Shown: one piece after another, positions 7,952 through 13,639 of the stretch
How positions within the stretch are numbered: position 1 is the stretch's first letter
How the letters are laid out: the number at the start of each line of letters is the position of its first letter
Assembly: GCA_028708055.1 (NCBI GenBank)
Contig: JAQVZT010000038.1
Coordinates: 1-13,639, forward strand
Reading direction: 5' to 3'
DNA: 13,639 bases
Origin: Methanothrix sp.
GTDB taxonomy: Archaea; Halobacteriota; Methanosarcinia; Methanotrichales; Methanotrichaceae
Notes under the pieces: generated by a model
Told to the model about the DNA's origin: nothing
Seen by the model: the letters and a program-made list of their open reading frames with translations, nothing else
Databases searched by the model: none
Program-made: the position numbers and the translations under genes

Positions 7952-8176
7952 TCAAATTAATTTTAAAGGATTCAGAGAGTTTAGCATCAATTGCTTTTTA
8001 AACCGAACCTTTACATCAGGAAGGCGGCCTGTATTTGGTTCTTTATCAATGAGATCTGAGATGAGCTTAGCTGAGAGCGCAGCGAAATCTTCTTGATCAT
8101 CAAGAATCGATTGGTTTTCAGATCGAATGCGTTCATCCATCGGTTTTATGTTCTCTTTGATAATAGTTATATCCAT
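7952..8176 (-). CDS. Small orphan protein, 74 residues, function unknown
   Basis: I do not recognise this protein. It is charged and mostly helical in pattern, with an acidic middle (DDQEDFAALSAKLISDLIDK) and a basic tail (VKVRFKKQL); no signal peptide, membrane segment or cysteine motif is seen. It is likely to be expressed: GGGGGTG (8182-8188) lies five bases before the ATG at 8176, and a promoter-like CGAAAA + GTATTTAG lies at about 8218-8230, which would start transcription near 8194 and include the ribosome site. It is AT-richer than the UPF0146 and ftsZ genes on either side, so it may be a recent or accessory insertion. An antitoxin or small regulator is possible but unsupported. Confidence 0.55.
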   Translation of the reverse strand: MDITIIKENIKPMDERIRSENQSILDDQEDFAALSAKLISDLIDKEPNTGRLPDVKVRFKKQLMLNSLNPLKLI

Positions 8177-8217
8177 CGCTGCACCCCCATCTGTAATTCG
8201 TCAAACTGAAAGCGACA

Positions 8218-8230
8218 CTAAATACTTTTC
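8218..8230 (-). promoter_or_regulatory. Possible promoter of the 74-residue gene
   Basis: The minus strand shows a BRE-like CGAAAA followed by GTATTTAG, about 45 bases before the ATG. The predicted start near 8194 gives a leader that includes the GGGGGTG ribosome site. Confidence 0.35.
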
Positions 8231-8273
8231 GCTAAGTTTTAGCTTTGCAGAATCCCTGCCCGCAATAATTATT

Positions 8274-8282
8274 AACATATAC
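8274..8282 (+). promoter_or_regulatory. TATA box of ftsZ
   Basis: The sequence AACATATAC is followed about 26 bases later by a predicted start near 8304, leaving a leader of about 19 bases that carries the GAGGGGG ribosome site (8306-8312) before the TTG start of ftsZ. Confidence 0.45.
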
Positions 8283-8322
8283 TACTATTTGTTTAAGCTA
8301 GCAATGAGGGGGAAAAAGAGAA

Positions 8323-9378
8323 TTGCAGTCAGATCTACGTGAGTCTAGCGATTATGATGAGGGTTTTGGCATGCCAAAGATCCTGGTCGTCGGCTGCGGA
8401 GGGGCAGGCAGCAACACTGTGAGCCGGCTTTTCAGGATGGGCCTTGCTGGCGCAAGAACCGTTGCCATCAACACAGACAACCAGCATCTGAGCACCGCTA
8501 AAGCGGATGAGAAGATCCTCATCGGCCAGAAGATCACCCGGGGCATGGGGGCGGGAGGTGACCCCGAGGTTGGCCGGAAGGCCGCGGAACTGGCGGAAGC
8601 GGACCTCGAGAAGATGGTCCGGGGAGCCGACCTGGTCTTTGTGATAGCAGGCCTTGGCGGTGGCACAGGTACTGGGTCCGCACCGGTGGTGGCCCGCTTG
8701 GCCAAAGAGCGTGGGGCAATAGTGGTGGCCATGGTGACCACGCCTTTCCACCTGGAGAGGAAGCGTATCTTCATCGCCGAGGAAGGGCTGGAGGCGCTGC
8801 GCAGCTACGCTGATACCTCGATTGTCATGGACAACAACCGCCTCCTGGAATGCGCGCCTCACCTGCCGGTGCAGCATGCGTTCTTCGTTGTCGACCAAAT
8901 CATCGCCGAGATTGTGCAGGGAATTTGCGAGACCCTTACGGCCCCGTCTCTCATCAACCTGGATTTTGCCGACGTCTGCACCATCATGAGGTCCGGAGGG
9001 GCGTCATTCATGTTTGTGGGCGAGGCCAAGATGAAGAGCGGCCCGGAGAAGATCGTTCAGACTGCCCTGAAGAATCCGCTGCTCGATGTGGACTACCGGG
9101 GAGCCACCGCCTGCCTACTTCACATGACCGGCGGGCCGGATATGACCATGAAAGAGGCAGCGGCAATCGCCGGAGCCCTCACCCAGGAGCTGGACCCCAG
9201 AGCCAATGTCATCTGGGGAGCGAGAATCCGGCCCGATTTTACCGGAAAGGTGAGGCTCATGGCCATAATCACGGGCGTGAAATCCGCTCAGGTCCTTGCC
9301 AATCCGCAACAGCAATCCAGGCAGCAGAGAGAAAAGCAGATAACTGTGAAAGTCTCTAAGATAGATGTAATCAAATGA
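8323..9378 (+). CDS. ftsZ: Cell division GTPase FtsZ
   Basis: A tubulin-family GTPase of 351 residues that polymerises into the cytokinetic ring. Visible landmarks: VVGCGGAGSNT (22-32), AINTDNQHL (48-56), RGMGAGGDPEVG (73-84), the tubulin signature GGGTGTGS (112-119), and the T7 loop NLDFADV with D214 and D217 that completes the GTPase site of the next subunit. All catalytic landmarks are present. The start is a TTG at 8323, giving the N-terminus MQS seen in related archaeal FtsZ proteins, with GAGGGGG ten bases upstream; no in-frame ATG precedes M17. The tail after about residue 325 is short and rich in Gln, Arg and Lys. The stop TGA overlaps an ATG (ATGA) that opens a chain of micro-ORFs. 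Archaeal ftsZ is often followed by secE; here it is not. FtsZ1 versus FtsZ2 was not resolved. Confidence 0.97.
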   Translation: MQSDLRESSDYDEGFGMPKILVVGCGGAGSNTVSRLFRMGLAGARTVAINTDNQHLSTAKADEKILIGQKITRGMGAGGDPEVGRKAAELAEADLEKMVRGADLVFVIAGLGGGTGTGSAPVVARLAKERGAIVVAMVTTPFHLERKRIFIAEEGLEALRSYADTSIVMDNNRLLECAPHLPVQHAFFVVDQIIAEIVQGICETLTAPSLINLDFADVCTIMRSGGASFMFVGEAKMKSGPEKIVQTALKNPLLDVDYRGATACLLHMTGGPDMTMKEAAAIAGALTQELDPRANVIWGARIRPDFTGKVRLMAIITGVKSAQVLANPQQQSRQQREKQITVKVSKIDVIK

Positions 9379-9418
9379 TAGACATGCGAAACATGGGTTA
9401 CATGAGAGAGACTGTGAG

Positions 9419-9514
9419 ATGACCGAGATAATGTTGCAGGTACTGGCCCTGATGCTGTCAATCATCCTCGCTGTAGGGACGGTCTTCAGCATCCGCCTCT
9501 ACCTGGAGATCTGA
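9419..9514 (+). CDS. Possible 31-residue single-pass membrane peptide downstream of ftsZ
   Basis: This frame reads MTEIMLQVLALMLSIILAVG and then TVFSIRLYLEI: an acidic start, about 20 hydrophobic residues forming one plausible transmembrane helix, and a short basic/aromatic end. Its ATG overlaps the TGA of a 15-codon frame (9375-9422) as ATGA, and that frame's ATG in turn overlaps the ftsZ stop as ATGA, so both could be translated by coupling with ftsZ. I do not recognise a family; it is not SecE. A role at the division ring would be speculation. It is short, so chance cannot be excluded. Confidence 0.4.
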   Translation: MTEIMLQVLALMLSIILAVGTVFSIRLYLEI

Positions 9515-9530
9515 AAAGAAAAGCGAATGG

Positions 9531-9685
9531 ATAGAGCAAAGGGATAATGGAAAGGATAAAACAAAAGGGACATCACAAAGGGACATCACAAAGGGACATC
9601 ACAAAGGGACATCACAAAGGGACATCACAAAGGGATAGCACAAAGGGATAGCACAAAGGGATAGCACAAAGGGAAAAGCAAAGAG
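9531..9685. repeat. 13-base tandem repeat (minisatellite) between convergent operons
   Basis: Five exact copies of ACATCACAAAGGG (9570-9634) are followed by three exact copies of the variant ATAGCACAAAGGG (9635-9673). Degenerate units flank them: ATAGAGCAAAGGG (9531-9543), ATAATGGAAAGG (9544-9555), ATAAAACAAAAGGG (9556-9569) and AAAAGCAAAGAG (9674-9685). There are no spacers, so it is not a CRISPR. The 13-base period shifts frame at every unit and no gene covers it. On the minus strand the array is pyrimidine-rich with repeated CCCTTT, so it would form the 3' end of the ubiD transcript. Confidence 0.95.
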
Positions 9686-9725
9686 ATGAAAGAAGAATCA
9701 GAGGGGTTCTGCCTTTCAGCCCTGC

Positions 9726-10985
9726 CTAACCCTGCCCCTTCGGCGTCACCCTGGCAAACTTCCAGAGCCGCTCCAGCCTGGCTGTGGCGTCTATTCCCAT
9801 CTTGGTGGTGATTCCCTCCCGGCTGCGCGGATCAAGGGTGCTGCCCCGCACATTGGGATGTATGACGAGATCCTCATCCGCTCGCATGCGGGTGGCAACG
9901 GCAAACTCCAGGTCGCAAGGATCGTAAATATCGATGTCCGAATCCACCACCAGAACGTGCTTGAGGGAGCCATGTGCCTGAAAAGCAGCTTCGATCACCC
10001 TTCTCGCGTCCTGTTCAGTCTCCTTTTCTATCTGCACCACGGCATGGAAGTAATTGCATCCTCCATCCGTCAAGATGACATTCTTGACCCTGGCAACCTT
10101 TGAGGCTGCTTTGTAGATCAGCGGCTCGTATGGAACTCCCATGAGCATCTTGTGCTCGCCTCCCGCAGGAAGCAGGCCCTGATAGATGGGATTCTCACGG
10201 GTCATCATCCTGGTCAGGCGAATGACCGGCTCCTGCCTGACGAGATCACAGGTGCCGGTAATATCCACAAACGGCCCTTCGCTCGCCCTCTCGCCGGTGA
10301 TGTAGCCCTCCAGCACAATCTCCGCATGGGGAGCGAGGGCGCCGTTCTCCAGGCGCACCAGCTCCACGGGAGAGCCCCGCAGAGCGGCAGCATAGGAGAA
10401 CTCCTTTTCCGGGGGAACGCGCGTGGATGCGGCGATGAGCACGAGCGGGTCTACTCCAATGGCTATGGCCACAGGAACCTCTTCCCCCTTGGCCATTGCC
10501 GCCTGGTAGAACTGATGGGTATGCCTGCCAGGAACGAGACGCACCGCCAGACGGTCCTTTCCTATAACCATGAGCCGGTGCACGCAGGCATTGATCTTCC
10601 TCTCAAACTGGCTTACCACCACCGCAGAGGTGATGTAAGGCCCGCCGTCGCCCTGGAAATGGGTGAGAATAGGCAGCCTGGAAAGGTCGGGAGCGCTCAC
10701 GCACTCCATAAAAGCAGATGATTCCACCTCGCAAACCTGCCCCTCATAGCTGATCCCGGCAAGATGAGCGACCATATCCTGAGGCTCCACGCCCAGAGCC
10801 CTTGCCAGTAGGAGGCGGGTGCTCAGGATGTTCAAACAGCACTTATGGCCGCCCGCATCGCCAAAGAATATAGGACCTTTTCCCCAGGCGCGATCCGTAA
10901 CCTCAAGGATGGGAGAGACTGATTGCTGCCCCTCTTTCAGCATCCCGTCCTTTTTCAAATCCTCCAGGAAGCCCCTAAAGCTCAT
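9726..10985 (-). CDS. UbiD-family decarboxylase, probable anhydromevalonate phosphate decarboxylase
   Basis: A 419-residue UbiD-family enzyme. It has the substrate and prenyl-FMN site signatures HFQGDGGPYITS (109-120), NACVHRLMV (132-140, R137), RLVPGRHTHQ (149-158), and the glutamate-rich AEIVLEGY (221-228) with ERASEGPFVDITG (232-244). Catalysis in the family needs prenylated FMN made by UbiX. Archaeal members of this length have been assigned to the modified mevalonate pathway, where trans-anhydromevalonate 5-phosphate is decarboxylated to isopentenyl phosphate for isoprenoid lipids. That is the most likely job here, since methanogens rarely make ubiquinone; a role in another aromatic decarboxylation is the alternative. 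The ATG at 10985 is preceded by GGGTGA. It lies 54 bases after the DUF1614 gene, so the two are probably co-transcribed. The 3' end faces ftsZ across the minisatellite. Confidence 0.85.
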   Translation of the reverse strand: MSFRGFLEDLKKDGMLKEGQQSVSPILEVTDRAWGKGPIFFGDAGGHKCCLNILSTRLLLARALGVEPQDMVAHLAGISYEGQVCEVESSAFMECVSAPDLSRLPILTHFQGDGGPYITSAVVVSQFERKINACVHRLMVIGKDRLAVRLVPGRHTHQFYQAAMAKGEEVPVAIAIGVDPLVLIAASTRVPPEKEFSYAAALRGSPVELVRLENGALAPHAEIVLEGYITGERASEGPFVDITGTCDLVRQEPVIRLTRMMTRENPIYQGLLPAGGEHKMLMGVPYEPLIYKAASKVARVKNVILTDGGCNYFHAVVQIEKETEQDARRVIEAAFQAHGSLKHVLVVDSDIDIYDPCDLEFAVATRMRADEDLVIHPNVRGSTLDPRSREGITTKMGIDATARLERLWKFARVTPKGQG

Positions 10986-11039
10986 GTTTCACCCTTTCCG
11001 CGTTTGCCTTAAAGCTCTTTTCCGTTATCCATTTTCCGT

Positions 11040-11747
11040 TCATATCAGGAGCACTGCAATCAGGCCGGAGAGAAAGACGCCGTCAAAGGTTCCGGCTCCG
11101 CCAATGCTGGCCACTGGCGCTCCCAGATCGCGGATCTTGTTGAGGTTTAGAATGTCCGCACCAATGAGTGCCCCCAGTGTTCCGCTCACATAGGCGATCA
11201 GAAATATGATGTCATGCGGCGCTCCCCCAAAATAGACCAGCAGAATCGCGGCAATCGCCGCTCCCAGAGGCGGAAGAAGGGCTGGTGTCACTATTCCCAG
11301 GCCCTTAACCGGCTTGGCCACAAGGTGAGTTAATATCGTCACGAAAGCGATACCCACAAGGGCATAATTCAGAGACCCCGGAAACTGGTGAATCAGGGCG
11401 ATAGAAATCAGAGCAGGGATCAGAGCCCCGCCCACGTTGACCGCGAGCAGGGTATTGCAGCTTACCATCTCTACCACTGGCACCCGGTAAGTGATTCCGA
11501 AGGCTCGAATCTGCCTCTCCTGGACCAGAGGAGTGTCGCACTTCAGGTTGGTCACCGGTATATTGATGCTGCTTCCGATAAGGGAAGCGAGCAGCACAAA
11601 GAGCGCCTGGCTCCAGGAGAAGCCGATTTTGGTAAAGGCTGTCCTGGCCAGGTCCAGAAACAGAAATCCCACCACGATAAAGAGCAATAACGCAAGCAAA
11701 AGCATGAATAGCAAGCTTACAGGGCTATAGAATAACCGATTTCCCAT
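11040..11747 (-). CDS. DUF1614 family multi-pass membrane protein
   Basis: A 235-residue, very hydrophobic protein with about six to seven transmembrane segments, beginning with a long one at residues 10-32. Conserved polar loops fit DUF1614: GSSINIPV near 58-65, MVSCNTLLAVNVGGALIPA (about 93-111), and a C-terminal GADILNLNKIRDLGAPVASI followed by GGAGTFDGVFLSG. The function of the family is unknown; the conserved Asn, Gly and Asp residues in membrane loops suggest a transporter or membrane enzyme but do not prove it. The TATA element at 11767-11774 is about 25 bases from the ATG at 11747, so the mRNA is probably leaderless; an in-frame TAG just upstream rules out a longer protein. It leads a two-gene operon with the UbiD-like decarboxylase. 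Confidence 0.85.
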   Translation of the reverse strand: MGNRLFYSPVSLLFMLLLALLLFIVVGFLFLDLARTAFTKIGFSWSQALFVLLASLIGSSINIPVTNLKCDTPLVQERQIRAFGITYRVPVVEMVSCNTLLAVNVGGALIPALISIALIHQFPGSLNYALVGIAFVTILTHLVAKPVKGLGIVTPALLPPLGAAIAAILLVYFGGAPHDIIFLIAYVSGTLGALIGADILNLNKIRDLGAPVASIGGAGTFDGVFLSGLIAVLLI

Positions 11748-11766
11748 AAGCTCATTCTATGCTCCT

Positions 11767-11774
11767 CATATAAA
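11767..11774. promoter_or_regulatory. Shared bidirectional TATA element between DUF1614 and aroB'
   Basis: The + strand reads CATATAAA and the - strand TTTATATG, so one element can serve both directions. Leftward it predicts a leaderless start at the DUF1614 ATG (11747). Rightward it predicts a start near 11797, about 33 bases before the aroB' ATG at 11830, leaving room for its GGTG ribosome site at 11820-11823. Confidence 0.45.
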
Positions 11775-11829
11775 TTTTTTAAGCAAAACCGCCAAAAGAG
11801 ATTAGTAATAAAATGCCCTGGTGTAGCGC

Positions 11830-12960
11830 ATGAAAGAGAAGTGGCTAATGGCCGAAGGAGCATGGCAAGTGGTCAAGCCCATGATCACCACCGCGCTCGA
11901 ATCCGGTTTCGATTGCGTGTTGGTGGACAGGGAGAACATCGATCGGGTGAGGGAGCTGGGCAAGATCAAGGTGGCCTGCTTTATAGCGGGAGGAGCGGAA
12001 AAAGGGACCGAGGATATCACCGTTGTGGGAAAGGGCGGCGAAGGAGATGGAGCTGCGGCTCTTCCCAAAGAGGCAGCAAGCTCAATGGACGCCGCTCTTG
12101 CCAGAGCTGTCTCCGGGACAAAGGCGGCTTATGTGGTCATTGCCAACAAGAAGTACGAAGAATTCGCCGTCGAGATGGGCAAGATTGTGGACTATCTTCT
12201 CGTCATCGGCACCGACTGGAAGGTCATTCCCCTGGAGAACATGATTGCTGGACTGCATGGCACATCAGTCAAGATCATAAGCGGAGTCAAGACCGGGGAG
12301 GAAGCCCGTCTGGCGCTGGCCACTCTGGAAAAGGGGTCCGATGGGGTGCTGCTGGACAGCAATGATCCTTCAGAGGTCAAGAGGGTCATGGACGCAGTGG
12401 ATGAGTCCCAGAAAGGCCGGGTGGAGCTGATTGCTGCGAAGGTGACGGCGGTCAAGCCAGTGGGCATGGGTGATCGAGTCTGCGTGGATACCGCCAGCAT
12501 GATGTCCTTTGGAGAGGGCATGCTCATCGGCTCCCAGGCAAAGGGATTCTTCCTGGTTCACAGCGAGTCCGAAGACAGTCCTTATGTTGCGGCTCGCCCC
12601 TTCCGGGTCAATGCCGGAGCGGTGCATGCTTACATTCGTGTGGGAGAGAAGACCCGCTACCTCTCAGAGCTTAAATCTGGAGAGGAGGTCACCATCGTCA
12701 GCAAGGATGGGCTCGCCAGAACGGCCATTGTCGGTCGCGCCAAGATCGAGAAGAGGCCCATGATTCTCATTGAAGCGGAGGCCGATGGACAGAAAATCAG
12801 CACGCTGCTGCAGAATGCTGAGACCATTAAGCTCGTCGGCTCCGACGGCCTGCCAAAGCCGGTGACAGATCTCAAGGCCGGGGATGGGGTGCTGGTGCAT
12901 CTGGAGGAGACTGCCCGCCACTTCGGAATGAAAATTGAGGAAAGCATTGTAGAGCAATAA
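11830..12960 (+). CDS. aroB': 3-dehydroquinate synthase type II (archaeal AroB')
   Basis: A 376-residue archaeal-type dehydroquinate synthase. It makes 3-dehydroquinate by NAD-dependent oxidative deamination and cyclisation of 2-amino-3,7-dideoxy-D-threo-hept-6-ulosonate, replacing classical AroB and DAHP synthase chemistry at the head of the shikimate pathway. Diagnostic segments: GTDWKVIPLENMIA (127-140), VKPVGMGDRVCVDTASMM (208-225), GEGMLIGSQAKGFFLVHSES (228-247), and YVAARPFRVNAGAVHAYI (252-269). The second half is beta-rich, as expected for the family. The ATG at 11830 has GGTG six bases upstream. It is followed after 55 bases by aroD, forming a pathway operon. Length is normal and no defect is seen. 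The spacer to aroD has an 8-base direct repeat TATCATTG (12961-12968 and 12978-12985). Confidence 0.96.
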   Translation: MKEKWLMAEGAWQVVKPMITTALESGFDCVLVDRENIDRVRELGKIKVACFIAGGAEKGTEDITVVGKGGEGDGAAALPKEAASSMDAALARAVSGTKAAYVVIANKKYEEFAVEMGKIVDYLLVIGTDWKVIPLENMIAGLHGTSVKIISGVKTGEEARLALATLEKGSDGVLLDSNDPSEVKRVMDAVDESQKGRVELIAAKVTAVKPVGMGDRVCVDTASMMSFGEGMLIGSQAKGFFLVHSESEDSPYVAARPFRVNAGAVHAYIRVGEKTRYLSELKSGEEVTIVSKDGLARTAIVGRAKIEKRPMILIEAEADGQKISTLLQNAETIKLVGSDGLPKPVTDLKAGDGVLVHLEETARHFGMKIEESIVEQ

Positions 12961-13015
12961 TATCATTGCTGCAGCAGTATCATTGGGGCACTGGTATCAA
13001 GGGAGCGTTATTGCC

Positions 13016-13639
13016 ATGAATCACAAGTCGCGCATTGTGGCGGTCTTAGGGAAGGATGCGGAAAACCATGTTCAGGCAACGGGCGAGGCAGATATGCTCG
13101 AGCTCCGCCTGGACCTGCTTGCTCCTGACGATCCCCTGCAAACCCTAAAGGCAGTCCGAAAGGCTACCATCAAGCCGATCATCGCTACCGTCCGCCTCAA
13201 GACAGAAGGAGGAATGTTTCAGGGAAGCGAACGAGAGAGAATAGACCTGCTCATCAAAGCAGCCTACTATGCCGACTACGTGGATGTGGAACTGCTGGCG
13301 GATCAAAGAGACTATGCAATTTCTAACATAATAAAGCCGGTAATAGTCTCTTATCATGACTTTCAAGGAATGCCGGGTCCAAAGCAATTGATCGACATTT
13401 ATGAGGAGATGAAGAAGACAAAAGCGGCCATTGCCAAGATCGCTGTAACTCCCAGAAGCCTTCAGGACAATTTAAGGATATTGCAGTTCCTGCTGGATGC
13501 CGATATGCCTCTCTGCATGATTGCCATGGGCCGGTTTGGCAAGCATCCGCGTGCCGTAGCTCCTATCTATGGCTCTGCTCTCACTTACGGCTTTGTCACT
13601 GAGAGCACGGCACCAGGACAGATGAGTCTGGCAGAATTG
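13016..13639 (+). CDS. aroD: 3-dehydroquinate dehydratase type I (AroD), 3' end cut by window edge
   Basis: I translated this by hand; 208 codons are present from the ATG at 13016 and the frame is open at the right edge. Type I dehydroquinase converts 3-dehydroquinate to 3-dehydroshikimate through a Schiff base. The expected residues are visible: ELRLD (29-33), TVR followed by EGGMFQG (58-70), the catalytic base H114 in SYHDFQG, the Schiff-base lysine K141 in IAKIAVTP, 27 residues later as in other type I enzymes, and the substrate-lid segment APGQMSL (199-205). Most of the protein is present; perhaps 10-20 residues are missing. GGGAG lies ten bases before the ATG. It sits directly after aroB' and carries out the next step of the same pathway. 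Confidence 0.95.
   Translation, partial: MNHKSRIVAVLGKDAENHVQATGEADMLELRLDLLAPDDPLQTLKAVRKATIKPIIATVRLKTEGGMFQGSERERIDLLIKAAYYADYVDVELLADQRDYAISNIIKPVIVSYHDFQGMPGPKQLIDIYEEMKKTKAAIAKIAVTPRSLQDNLRILQFLLDADMPLCMIAMGRFGKHPRAVAPIYGSALTYGFVTESTAPGQMSLAEL

Noticed and set aside
8335..8898. Long open frame antisense to ftsZ
   Set aside because: Ser/Pro/Arg-rich composition typical of a shadow frame in high-GC coding DNA; ftsZ motifs on the other strand are unambiguous.
9379..9525. SecE downstream of ftsZ, as in many euryarchaea
   Set aside because: The only frame here is a 31-residue peptide without SecE features.
9570..9673. Tandem repeats considered as a CRISPR array
   Set aside because: Units are 13 bases and directly abutting with no spacers, and no cas genes are in the window.
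11717..11755. 12-codon frame overlapping the DUF1614 start, with GAGGAG six bases upstream
   Set aside because: The predicted leaderless start near 11746 would leave its ATG and ribosome site untranscribed, and it is out of frame with the real gene. Kept only as a note in case start mapping shows a longer leader.
11841..12365. 174-codon frame within aroB'
   Set aside because: Gly/Arg/Ser-rich out-of-frame translation of a clearly recognised gene.

Overview
The window looks like chromosomal DNA of a euryarchaeal methanogen, most likely of the Methanothrix (Methanosaeta) type. The evidence is an archaeal FtsZ, an archaeal UbiD-like decarboxylase, a DUF1614 membrane protein, a UPF0146 protein, and a type II 3-dehydroquinate synthase paired with a type I dehydroquinase. 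That last pair is the archaeal entry to the shikimate pathway. Promoters have archaeal TATA boxes and several genes look leaderless. The genus is an inference; the domain is secure.

Left edge (1-801): the start of a cysteine-rich DUF3795-like gene on the minus strand, then about 520 bases with no convincing gene. Accessory block (802-7364), all on the minus strand: a very large HD-NACHT-helical-repeat STAND ATPase of the kind used in prokaryotic NLR-like immunity is followed downstream by a two-gene module with AbiE-like order. In this module an AbiEi-like regulator, carrying an apparent PD-(D/E)XK nuclease-like domain at its N-terminus, overlaps a MNT/AbiEii-like nucleotidyltransferase. The module has its own promoter, whose TATA box lies inside an inverted repeat. 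The STAND gene is clearly AT-richer than the flanking core genes. This block is the most likely novel system in the window: a small defence island inserted among housekeeping genes.

Right part (7513-13639), core genes: a UPF0146 gene preceded by a 74-codon orphan gene; divergent ftsZ followed by micro-ORFs chained through ATGA overlaps; and a 13-base minisatellite in the gap where the ftsZ unit meets the oppositely oriented DUF1614-ubiD operon. The UbiD-like protein is probably the prenyl-FMN-dependent anhydromevalonate phosphate decarboxylase of the archaeal mevalonate pathway. DUF1614-ubiD diverges from aroB'-aroD around a shared TATA element, and aroD runs off the right edge.

No rRNA, tRNA, CRISPR array, transposase or insertion-sequence ends were seen.
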